Assembly (NCBI GenBank): GCA_003599575.1
Contig: QZKV01000002.1
Span: 1-45,360 of the forward strand
Direction of reading: 5' to 3'
Length of the DNA: 45,360 nt
DNA from: Desulfobacteraceae bacterium
GTDB lineage: Bacteria > Desulfobacterota > Desulfobacteria > Desulfobacterales > Desulfosarcinaceae
The position numbers and the translations under genes were made by a program. Position 1 is the stretch's first letter; each line of letters opens with the position of its first letter. The notes under the pieces are model-generated. The model did no database searches, had not been told where the DNA came from, and saw only the letters and a program-made list of their open reading frames with translations. Of this stretch, positions 8,880 to 16,289 are shown one piece after another.

Positions 8880-8906
8880 CGCAAAGAACGCAAAGAACGC
8901 AAAGAA
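8880..8906. repeat. Three tandem copies of CGCAAAGAA
   Basis: The 9-base unit CGCAAAGAA occurs three times in a row, followed shortly by a related run (CACGCAAAGACGCCAAGACG) at about 8919-8938 that is already inside the next reading frame. It is a common dispersed low-complexity repeat. Its end supplies the AAGAAGGG used as ribosome binding site of the next gene. Confidence 0.85.
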
Positions 8907-8909
8907 GGG

Positions 8910-9440
8910 ATGAAAATGTTTCACGCAAAGACGCCAAGACGCGAAGGGGGAAAGTGGATTCCCGCTTTCGCGGGAATGACAGTAGTAATAGCCCTGCTGT
9001 TGAGCTTGCTGCTGGGGGTGCAGACGGCGGGGGGTACGGAGGTCTGCTACCAGATCAACAAACAGGGGTGCTGGCCGACCAACCCTGACAGCCTCTGGTA
9101 CAACCAGACGATCCGAGTGGCTTTCAGCATGGCCGAAGAGGTCTTTCGCAAGGGCCAGGCAGTGCCGCCCGATTCGGTGTTCTTCTACTACACTCCGGTG
9201 AAGGTGGACGAAGACACCCTCTACCTGGACTGGTACTGCCGCAGTCCGATGGCGGTGCGGGATTCAACCCTGCTGCTGTCCACCGTGCTAAAGCCGGAAG
9301 CGGGCAAGGTGACGTGGGTGCCGCTGGCTCCGACCTGGATGCCTTTTACCGGTTCCTTCCTGCTGTACGCGGCTACACCCGATTCGGCGGATACCAACAT
9401 CGTGAAGAACAGCGGCTTCGTCTTTCGCTGGTACAAGTAA
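8910..9440 (+). CDS. Secreted or membrane-anchored phage protein with repeat-derived N-terminus
   Basis: The function is not recognised. The protein (176 residues from the first ATG) has a hydrophobic stretch at residues 24-36 followed by GVQTAGG, consistent with a Sec signal peptide, and then a predicted beta-rich body of about 135 residues with two Cys. Its first 23 codons consist of two dispersed repeats: CGCAAAGACGCC-type, then the ATTCCCGC palindrome (translated IPAFAGMT). The true start is unclear. ATG 8916 is best spaced from AAGAAGGG, while ATG 8976 would begin right at the hydrophobic core. It lies between capsid and head-tail genes. Two further proteins with signal peptides occur at 20647 and 21169. 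It may be a surface decoration or a host-envelope protein. Confidence 0.6.
   Translation: MKMFHAKTPRREGGKWIPAFAGMTVVIALLLSLLLGVQTAGGTEVCYQINKQGCWPTNPDSLWYNQTIRVAFSMAEEVFRKGQAVPPDSVFFYYTPVKVDEDTLYLDWYCRSPMAVRDSTLLLSTVLKPEAGKVTWVPLAPTWMPFTGSFLLYAATPDSADTNIVKNSGFVFRWYK
8956..8982. repeat. Dispersed palindromic repeat, copy 2, inside a coding region
   Basis: It is identical over 27 bases to 6621-6647 and contains ATTCCCGC / GCGGGAAT. Here the repeat is read in frame as the residues just before the hydrophobic signal core of the gene at 8910, and it carries an alternative start ATG at 8976. Confidence 0.85.
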
Positions 9441-9507
9441 CCTAATTTATGTAGCGACAGGGACCGGACGGCGGTCTTTGTCTTAACCTGACAAGGGAGT
9501 GATACAC

Positions 9508-10020
9508 ATGGCAACGACCCCGATCCTGGTGGACGTGCAGTACCTGGGACAGCCCATTTACAGCCGTGAAATGGTGAAGCCCGCCCGCGTGTCCCGTCGC
9601 GAGCTGCGTAGCGGCATGATTATCGAAGAGGAAGTGCAGGCGGCTCAGTTTCGTGACGTGGACACCGGCGAGCGCCGTTTCCCTCAGACCAGGGACGGCA
9701 AGCTCTTGCCGAAGTGGGTGGATGGCAAGTACCAGTTCCGCCCGGAGAGCAACTACGTGCTGGCGATCACGGTGGATGACGCCCGGCGCTTGATCGCCCG
9801 CTGGCCGCATCTGTTCAAGCAGATCACCGACCTGGACGTGGCTCGCACCGCGCAGGCGACGGTCGAAGACCTGGAGACCCGCAATGCCACGCTGGAAGCG
9901 GAGATTGCCAGGATGAAGGCGGCCAAGGGACGAGGGAAAAGAGCGTCAGGTCACACCCATGCCAAAAGCGCATCGGCAAGACCTGACGCAACGGACAAAT
10001 CTACCACTGAGAACCCGTGA
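9508..10020 (+). CDS. Head-region protein with a repeat-encoded C-terminal tail
   Basis: This is an unrecognised phage protein of 170 residues, placed where head-completion or decoration proteins sit. The N-terminal two thirds are of mixed charge and probably globular. Residues about 113-140 form a coiled-coil-like helix (EDLETRNATLEAEIARMKAA). The tail after residue 145 is low complexity and is encoded by a palindromic repeat (9944-9988) also found twice in the host intergenic region near 42600-42800. I took the ATG at 9508 because AAGGGAG lies ahead of it, rather than the GTG at 9499. The stop overlaps the next start (TGATG at 10018-10022), so the two are translationally coupled. Confidence 0.65.
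   Translation: MATTPILVDVQYLGQPIYSREMVKPARVSRRELRSGMIIEEEVQAAQFRDVDTGERRFPQTRDGKLLPKWVDGKYQFRPESNYVLAITVDDARRLIARWPHLFKQITDLDVARTAQATVEDLETRNATLEAEIARMKAAKGRGKRASGHTHAKSASARPDATDKSTTENP
9944..9988. repeat. CGTCAGGTC/GACCTGACG palindromic element, phage copy
   Basis: The ends CGTCAGGTCAC and CGGCAAGACCTGACG form a 9-base perfect terminal inverted repeat (10 bases with the flanking G and C). The same ends bound two elements of about 86 bases at 42595-42681 and 42709-42793. This copy is short (about 45 bases) and lies in frame inside the 9508 gene. Confidence 0.8.
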
Positions 10021-10706
10021 TGACTCCCACGGAGCTTTACCAGTACCTTCAAGACCGGCTCGGCGGCACGAACTTCGGGCTTTCCCCCAGCGTGCTCTGG
10101 CGCTACCTGACACGGGCGCAAAATCACGTGGTGGAATCCACACAGATCAGCTTCCGTGCTGATGTGCCGGTCCTGACCACGGCGGGTATCGGGACTTACG
10201 ACCTGTCCAATGCGGGGATCATCAGTTACACGGCCGGGTGCAGCTTGAAGGATCTGAAGCGGGTGGGATACAACCTGAACCGCTGCTTGAAGAAGCGCAA
10301 CGTGGGATGGATTCAGGATCAACGGCTGCGGCAGTCGAACTGTCCCTGGGATCCGGCGTACTACGCCTTCCACTACCAAGCCGGGAAGCCAACCCTGGAA
10401 TTGTGGCCGGCTGCCAAGCATTCCATCTCGGCAGAAGCGGTGGATAGTGCTTACCTGCACCTGGACATCACCGAAGAGTACCCGGCTTTGTCCGCTGAAA
10501 CCGCAACCCTGATCGCGCCGCCCTACGCGCACGAGTGCATCTATCTATGGGCAGCCTTCTACGTCTTCGATGACTTCGGCGATGAGCGGCGTTTTAGCCT
10601 GTCCAACGCGGCGGGCATGGGGACCGCTGACAAGAAACTGAAGGCAGTTCGGGCGCAGTCGGTCAAGAATGCTTCCGGTGATGGGGAGATAGGATACGCA
10701 CACTGA
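10020..10706 (+). CDS. Head-tail connector/adaptor-like protein
   Basis: This 228-residue phage protein lies between the capsid region and the nozzle-like protein, the usual position of the adaptor attached to the portal ring in podoviruses. It starts with a helical segment (TELYQYLQDRLGG, then LWRYLTRAQNHVVES), as in many adaptors that begin with helices packed on the portal. A beta-rich middle with conserved-looking Trp and Tyr residues follows, then a helical C-terminus. The ATG at 10020 overlaps the previous stop; a GTG at 10017 is the alternative. Its own stop overlaps the next start (TGATG at 10704). The call is positional. Confidence 0.55.
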   Translation: MTPTELYQYLQDRLGGTNFGLSPSVLWRYLTRAQNHVVESTQISFRADVPVLTTAGIGTYDLSNAGIISYTAGCSLKDLKRVGYNLNRCLKKRNVGWIQDQRLRQSNCPWDPAYYAFHYQAGKPTLELWPAAKHSISAEAVDSAYLHLDITEEYPALSAETATLIAPPYAHECIYLWAAFYVFDDFGDERRFSLSNAAGMGTADKKLKAVRAQSVKNASGDGEIGYAH

Positions 10707-12628
10707 TGGCGAGAACCTGGAAAGCAAAATGGAAACTGCCGGGGGCGCGGGGGATGGTGTCGTCTTCCGACCCGCTGGACGTGCCGCCCGAGGCTGGGCT
10801 GCTGGTCGAAAACGCGGATTTCTCCCGCAAGCTCGGGGCGTTGTGCAAGCGGCCCGGTTTCGATCTGCACGCATTGGCTGCGGGCCTGCCTCCTGAGGCG
10901 GGCGTGATCCTGTCCCTGGCGTATCTGCCCTATGTGAAGGTGTGGGACGACCTGGGAACGACCAAGATCAACCAGCACACGGGCCGGTTAATCGTCCAGG
11001 TGAACGGCGAGCACGGTCTGGATTACTACTACCGCGAGATCAACCTGGATACGGGAGCAATCGGGGCCTGGTCACTGCTGCAATCTTCCCTGGACTGCGG
11101 CACGACCCGAGCAGACCGCATCCGGTGGGTGCTCGAGCCGGGTGTGCTCCGGGGCGTGTGCGGGAATTGGGAAGACTCGTACCCGGTGTGGATGGGGTAC
11201 ATTGACCGCGCCATCGCGGACCACAACGGGTACTTCCACGACTTCACCTATCGCGGCGCGACGGTACCCGCCGACTTGCGAGGGTATCACGATATCTTCA
11301 CTTCCCGCGTCTTGCCTGAAGCCGAGGCGGGGATGAAGTTCATCGGCAAGTACCTGTTCGGAAGCGCGGGCTATAAGAACATGGGCCTGCGCTACCTGCT
11401 GGTGCCGGTCTTCGACGGCCACCAGGTCGCCACGCCCAATGAGATCGAGCTCATCAATTCCGAGTGGTCAACGAACATCACGGTGGACCTGGGATGCAAC
11501 GACGTTCACCGCTTCGTGCATCTGCAGATCGCGACTATCTGGTCCCAGAACCCGCGCTTGACGGGCTTCAATGTGTACGAAAGCCACTCGCTGGAGACCC
11601 GGCAAAACGTTTCGACACTGATTGATCCTTACGATGACTGGAAACTGGCCAGGCAGATAGATCTCCGCATCGGCAACCCCAACCCGGTCTATCAGGAATG
11701 GGGCCGTTCCGAAATCTATCCGGGCCAGGATTCGCACATGAACATCCAGTACACGGATTACCTCGAGAATGACTGCTTCAATGACCTGTGGATCGAGATC
11801 ATCGTCAGCGAGACGCATTCCGAGTTCTACCGGGTCACGGATACGACCTCGGAAGATCCGAGCGAATACACCTATATTCACTTCACCCCGGACCTGAACA
11901 CGCAGATTCAGCACCTGCGGGATTACTCCATCCGGCTTTACGAGCGGTGGAAGCAGGTCGGCGCGGGCAATTTCTTTTCCATTGACCTGCTCATGGACGG
12001 CACCGGGCTTTCCGAGCAGGTGGCTCCCGAATGGCTGCCGCTGCCCAACCAGGTGAACGACCCCACCTACAAGTATCCCAAGATCGGGGCGAATTACCAG
12101 CACGCCATCTTCTTCGAGGAGATGCTGGTGGCGGGGAATGTCTTCTTCGACGGCGTGAAGAAGCCGCTGGATGTGATGATTAGCTTGCCCATCAACTCCG
12201 ATTTCGCCGGGCATGACCTGTTCCCGGATACGATCAACCTGGAGCCGATGGCCGATGACGAGATCATGGGCTTTGCCCAAAGCTTGAACATCCTGGGCAT
12301 CTTCACCAAGTACCGCATCTTCCGGTACACTTTCGATGACAGCGGCCCGCGCCTGCTCGAGTCACCCTTCAAGATCGGCCTGGTGGCTCCGGATTCGCTG
12401 GTGACGATCAACGGATGGCACTGGTTCCTGGGGCGGCACGGGCCGGAGAGGTCGGTGTACCGATGGGATGGAATCCATCCACCCGAAGACATGGGGGCGC
12501 AGATCGGGGATGAATTGAAGGAGATGCTCGCGGAAGATGGGGTGATCCCCGAGCACGCCATCGGCTGGTTCGACAAGCGCACGCAGCAGTACCGTTTGGC
12601 CCTTAACGCCTATCAATACGCCTCATGA
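10706..12628 (+). CDS. Podovirus tail nozzle/hub-like protein
   Basis: This 640-residue protein is predicted beta-rich, with many Tyr, Trp and Asp residues. The N-terminal region contains LLVENADFSRKLGALCKRPG, a pattern typical of phage proteins that bind the adaptor ring and start with a list-like GAL..RPG segment. The C-terminal region (SLNILGIFTKYRIFRYTFD, then NGWHWFLGRHG) resembles the beta-propeller-type platform of podovirus nozzle proteins. It is overlapped at both ends by neighbours (TGATG and ATGA), so it belongs to a tightly coupled tail operon. The alternative is a generic tail protein without the nozzle fold. Confidence 0.55.
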   Translation: MARTWKAKWKLPGARGMVSSSDPLDVPPEAGLLVENADFSRKLGALCKRPGFDLHALAAGLPPEAGVILSLAYLPYVKVWDDLGTTKINQHTGRLIVQVNGEHGLDYYYREINLDTGAIGAWSLLQSSLDCGTTRADRIRWVLEPGVLRGVCGNWEDSYPVWMGYIDRAIADHNGYFHDFTYRGATVPADLRGYHDIFTSRVLPEAEAGMKFIGKYLFGSAGYKNMGLRYLLVPVFDGHQVATPNEIELINSEWSTNITVDLGCNDVHRFVHLQIATIWSQNPRLTGFNVYESHSLETRQNVSTLIDPYDDWKLARQIDLRIGNPNPVYQEWGRSEIYPGQDSHMNIQYTDYLENDCFNDLWIEIIVSETHSEFYRVTDTTSEDPSEYTYIHFTPDLNTQIQHLRDYSIRLYERWKQVGAGNFFSIDLLMDGTGLSEQVAPEWLPLPNQVNDPTYKYPKIGANYQHAIFFEEMLVAGNVFFDGVKKPLDVMISLPINSDFAGHDLFPDTINLEPMADDEIMGFAQSLNILGIFTKYRIFRYTFDDSGPRLLESPFKIGLVAPDSLVTINGWHWFLGRHGPERSVYRWDGIHPPEDMGAQIGDELKEMLAEDGVIPEHAIGWFDKRTQQYRLALNAYQYAS

Positions 12629-14313
12629 GCCAGGTCTATCAGATCCGAACTGACCGGAACTTGACACCGGTCGGGACTCACCAGCAGAAGCGGACCGCCT
12701 TCCGCCCGCGCACGGGCGGGACGGGCCAGGTGGGGCATATCTACTACATGGACCCGGACGTGGATTACGATATGCCGGGCTATCCGCAACGACTGCTCTA
12801 CCGCTGCGTTGACGGGCTCAATTTCGCCTACCTGGGCAACTGGACTCCAGCCCTGGCCGAGGAGGTGATTGACAAACCACAGTCCATCTCGCTCATCTTC
12901 AGCAAGGACGGGACAGAGCTCTTCGCCGTTACCACAACGCAAGAATGGGTCCCGCCCAACACCTATTACTACCGGCTCTACTACGGGAAATACAACGTCG
13001 CTGCCGGGACCTGGGCCAATACCCTGATCGCGACCTCTTCATCGGAGGGATTCAATTACCCGGACATCGAGCTTGACGGGCGGGGGATGCCGATGGTCGT
13101 GGTCAAGCGCACCGATTACAGCGAGCTCTACTACTACGACGCCAACCTGGTCCTGCGGAGCGTCAGGATCGGGGGGAGCAATCCGGCGGCGGTCATCAAG
13201 CCGACCATCCTGGTCGCGGGGCATGACGTGTACGTTCACGCCGAGACCAACACGCAAGGCTATCTCTACCGCTTCCCCCTGAATCCGCAAGGCGTGCCGA
13301 TGCCGCCGCAAGCCACGGAATGGGTGCCGGTGGCCGAGACGAATCTCACCGATGCCCAGATGGTATTAAGCCCCAACGCCATCGGCATTCTCGGGCTCTA
13401 CAGCAACGCAACGGTGCAGTGGGTCGGCTTCCGCAAGTGGGAGCAAGAGGCGCTGACGGACCCGGAAATGGTCGTGGATTTCGCCTACACCAATGCCGCA
13501 AGTTACGGCTTGACCTACCGCCTGGACCGCTTCCATGCGATCTACACGACGGCTGTGATGAACGAGCCGCGCTACGTGGTCCGCAACCCCGACACGGAAC
13601 TCTGGGATGCGGGCGTTCAGCAGCCGCCGTTCGATTCCGAATGTTGGGCGGAGGTGAGCACGACGCGAACCTGGCCCAACCCGCAAGCGATGGACGAGGG
13701 GACGTTCGGCTTCGCCGCCGTGCAGCAGCGAGCCGCACCCGGCCCGCCGACAAATAAGGTCAAGTACATGGTGATTGATAACTGGTGGGACCCGGTGATT
13801 ACGCCGGGGACCTACTGGCCTCATGGGGGCTTGGCGGACGGGCGGGGGAGCAAGCTGGGTTTCGACATCAACAACGGCGCGGCGCACGTGCTCACGGGTG
13901 CGCTCAATCTCATGGACGCGCTGGAAATCGGGGAAGACCTGCTCTTCACCGACAACACCACGATCCTGTACTTTACCGGGAGCTTCACCGAGCATTACGC
14001 GCCGGGGCGTGACGGGATCACGACAATGCTGTGGGCCTCCGGGTCGGTGGATGCAGGCATTCCCCAATGGAAGCTGTGCGAGTGGGCGGTGGTGGACTTC
14101 GACATCGTCCAGGGTGCCAGTCTATCCGTCACCATTGGCAACGACACCGGAACCAACAAGAAATTCACGCTGACCCGCGAGCAAGCCTTGAAGCCGTTCC
14201 GGGTGAACTTGCAGGGCCGGCACTTCACGGTCCGGGTGGAGGAGCGATCCTGCTATGACGCGACCATCCGCTCCGTCGAGCTCAAGGGGCAGTACTTCGG
14301 GGGGTGTCAATGA
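12625..14313 (+). CDS. Beta-rich tail protein, nozzle/fibre associated
   Basis: I do not recognise a family. The 562-residue protein is rich in Tyr, Trp, Thr and Asn and is predicted almost entirely beta. Recurring short strands separated by Gly and Asp (for example near residues 20-60, 150-200 and 255-300) suggest a propeller or sandwich. The last 60 residues (GRHFTVRVEERSCYDATIRS and following) look like a jelly-roll strand set found at the ends of other phage nozzle proteins. It starts inside the stop of the preceding gene (ATGA at 12625) and ends in ATGA with the next small gene. It is probably part of the short tail. Confidence 0.5.
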   Translation: MSQVYQIRTDRNLTPVGTHQQKRTAFRPRTGGTGQVGHIYYMDPDVDYDMPGYPQRLLYRCVDGLNFAYLGNWTPALAEEVIDKPQSISLIFSKDGTELFAVTTTQEWVPPNTYYYRLYYGKYNVAAGTWANTLIATSSSEGFNYPDIELDGRGMPMVVVKRTDYSELYYYDANLVLRSVRIGGSNPAAVIKPTILVAGHDVYVHAETNTQGYLYRFPLNPQGVPMPPQATEWVPVAETNLTDAQMVLSPNAIGILGLYSNATVQWVGFRKWEQEALTDPEMVVDFAYTNAASYGLTYRLDRFHAIYTTAVMNEPRYVVRNPDTELWDAGVQQPPFDSECWAEVSTTRTWPNPQAMDEGTFGFAAVQQRAAPGPPTNKVKYMVIDNWWDPVITPGTYWPHGGLADGRGSKLGFDINNGAAHVLTGALNLMDALEIGEDLLFTDNTTILYFTGSFTEHYAPGRDGITTMLWASGSVDAGIPQWKLCEWAVVDFDIVQGASLSVTIGNDTGTNKKFTLTREQALKPFRVNLQGRHFTVRVEERSCYDATIRSVELKGQYFGGCQ

Positions 14314-14528
14314 ACATCAAAGGCCGGTACCGCAAGCCCATCGCCGACGCTTCCACGGATGATGCCCGGCTGCGGATCGAGCACGAGCGTGCTAACAACG
14401 CCTTGCGAGGGGAAATCCAGGCGGCCAGGGATTACGCTGACGAGCGCATCAGCGAACTTTTAGACGCGCTCAATGAAGTCCTGGGAGCGCAAGGATTCGA
14501 TACGATCACCCTGCCAGGGAGAAAGTAG
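14310..14528 (+). CDS. Small helical phage protein
   Basis: This 72-residue protein has a basic N-terminus (NIKGRYRKP) and a long helix (residues about 17-60, ending ERISELLDALNEVL). The ATG at 14310 overlaps the preceding stop (ATGA) and has GGGGGGTG ahead of it; a GTG at 14304 is the alternative. It sits between tail and internal virion genes, and the helix could make it a trimerising or chaperone-like factor. The function is unknown. Confidence 0.5.
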   Translation: MNIKGRYRKPIADASTDDARLRIEHERANNALRGEIQAARDYADERISELLDALNEVLGAQGFDTITLPGRK

Positions 14529-14537
14529 GGGGAAGTC

Positions 14538-15185
14538 ATGGCTTGGTGGATGGCAATTCCTGCTGCGATTTCGGCGGCGACCTCGCTCTATGAAGCCCTG
14601 GACGGCGGCAAGCCCAGCGGCCAGGAGCAGGAGTGGCTGAACAAGTACAAATACCGCATGGAGCACGGGCTGTCCCCGGATGAGCGCGTAGAGCTGCACA
14701 ATACCTACGCGCCGGGAATCGCGCGGGGGGTCTCCACCCGGCAGAACCGCATGGCCGCCATGTTCGCGTCGCGGGGCCTGGGCCGGTCCACGTATGCCAG
14801 CCGGGAGATCGGCGGGATTCCTTCGGTGGGCGAGACGGTGGCTCCCATCCTCGCCGAAGCGAACCAGCGGGCGCGCGAGACCGCCGAGCATAACTACCTG
14901 GGCCTGTCCACGTCCTTGAATCAGCGCCGCGAAGCGTCCCAAGCGGCAGGCTTCGCGGGGTTGGGTCAGGCACTGGGCGCGGGTTTCTCGGCCTTCCTGC
15001 CCACGCCGAAGAACCCGCTGCAGGATGCCATCATCAATTACCTGAACACCAGCCTGGGCAGCCTGGGGCAGACGGCGGCGCAAGCCACTTCCGGCATGGA
15101 GGGCTTGCCCGAAGTCGGGTCGGAAGAGTGGTGGTACCGCTTCTATAATTCACCGCAAGATCTGTATCGCGGGGTGGCGTCTTAG
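14538..15185 (+). CDS. Virion internal (ejection) protein candidate 1
   Basis: This 215-residue protein begins with a hydrophobic segment (MAWWMAIPAAISAATSLYEA), followed by a helical charged region and an Ala, Gly and Ser-rich amphipathic part (residues about 125-165, AAGFAGLGQALGAGFSAFLP). Small proteins of this type, N-terminally hydrophobic and placed just ahead of large internal proteins, are typical of podovirus ejection proteins that enter the host envelope with the DNA. GGGGGAAGTC precedes the ATG at 14538. No catalytic motif is visible. A signal-anchored membrane protein is the alternative. Confidence 0.5.
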   Translation: MAWWMAIPAAISAATSLYEALDGGKPSGQEQEWLNKYKYRMEHGLSPDERVELHNTYAPGIARGVSTRQNRMAAMFASRGLGRSTYASREIGGIPSVGETVAPILAEANQRARETAEHNYLGLSTSLNQRREASQAAGFAGLGQALGAGFSAFLPTPKNPLQDAIINYLNTSLGSLGQTAAQATSGMEGLPEVGSEEWWYRFYNSPQDLYRGVAS

Positions 15186-15194
15186 GGGGGACGG

Positions 15195-16289
15195 ATGAGA
15201 TTCAGACCTACAGGATTATCCGGGCTGGGAGGCAATCTCCTGCAAGCGGTGGCGGCGTGGCGTGCCAACCAGGAAGCGCAGAACGAGCTAATGACTCGCT
15301 TGGGCCTGCCCCTGATGATGGATATGCGCCAGAAGGAACTCGACCGCCAGGCCGAAGACCGTCGCGAGCAGATGCGCACGCAGCGGGAAGACGCGAACAA
15401 GCGCTGGGAATACAAGAAAGCGATAGACATCACCGCCCTGGAGCAGGACCGGGAAGACGCCCGCAAGCAGAAAGAGTGGGAGCACGAAGAGCGCTTGGAG
15501 CGAATCCGGGCCAGCGCCAAAGGTGGGGACAAAGCGGCGTCACCGGCAGAGGTTCGGGGGCAGGTGGAAACCATGATCCGGGGCAATGCTCTGCCGGAGG
15601 CTTCGGTCAAGACCCGCCAGGAGCAGCAGGCCGCCAGGGAACGCGTGGGGATCGTGGATCAGCTCTACCCCGCCGCGGGCGCGGACAAGGCGGAAGCCAA
15701 GCGGCTGAAGGCTCTGCGCCAAGACATCGTGGATCACCCGGAGAAATACCCGGAAGAGGGGAAGTTTGCCGGGCTGCTGGAGCGTTTCCCGGATGCGCCT
15801 CCGCCGCGTGGTGAAGCGTACCGGTTCACCGGATACGATCCCTTCAAGCTGTCACTGGCTCTGGGGGATAGCGCCAACAACGCCGATTTCACCATGCCGC
15901 TGATCAACCAGATTTACCAGCAGAACACCACGGATCAGTCCCTGCCCGTCTATGCCGGGGTGATCCAGGATGAGATCACCCGGCAGAACCAGGTCTTGCA
16001 GTCTGACCCCTACAAGGACGCGATCCGCTACCTGGTCAACACCGGCGCGGACCCCTTGCAGGCGGCCATGCTGGTTCAGCACCGGGGGATCAAGGATACC
16101 ATGCAGCTCATCAAGGAAGACATCCGAGCGCGAGCAGGCCAGGTTTCCGGCGCGATGACCGCCCAGCAGTACAGCCAAATGGCCGAGGCCCTGGAAGAAG
16201 AGAACCAGAAGCTGGAATCAATGACTGAGCCGGGCCGCCAGGGGATGAGACGGTATGGGGAATTGAAGACAGAAATGCCGGTATGGTGA
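15195..16289 (+). CDS. Virion internal (ejection) protein candidate 2
   Basis: This 364-residue protein has a very long charged helical region (residues about 25-105, dense in Arg, Glu, Gln and Lys), probably a coiled coil. A mixed helical C-terminal half follows, with no visible enzymatic motif. It starts 9 bases after the preceding gene behind GGGGGGACGG and overlaps the next gene by a few bases, so it is part of the internal-protein operon. By position it corresponds to the middle member of a three- or four-protein ejection set, as in P22-like phages, though no sequence family is recognised. Confidence 0.5.
   Translation: MRFRPTGLSGLGGNLLQAVAAWRANQEAQNELMTRLGLPLMMDMRQKELDRQAEDRREQMRTQREDANKRWEYKKAIDITALEQDREDARKQKEWEHEERLERIRASAKGGDKAASPAEVRGQVETMIRGNALPEASVKTRQEQQAARERVGIVDQLYPAAGADKAEAKRLKALRQDIVDHPEKYPEEGKFAGLLERFPDAPPPRGEAYRFTGYDPFKLSLALGDSANNADFTMPLINQIYQQNTTDQSLPVYAGVIQDEITRQNQVLQSDPYKDAIRYLVNTGADPLQAAMLVQHRGIKDTMQLIKEDIRARAGQVSGAMTAQQYSQMAEALEEENQKLESMTEPGRQGMRRYGELKTEMPVW

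Noticed and set aside
8880..8940. Short tandem repeats as a CRISPR array
   Set aside because: Units are 9 bases long and directly adjacent with no spacers, and no cas gene is present.
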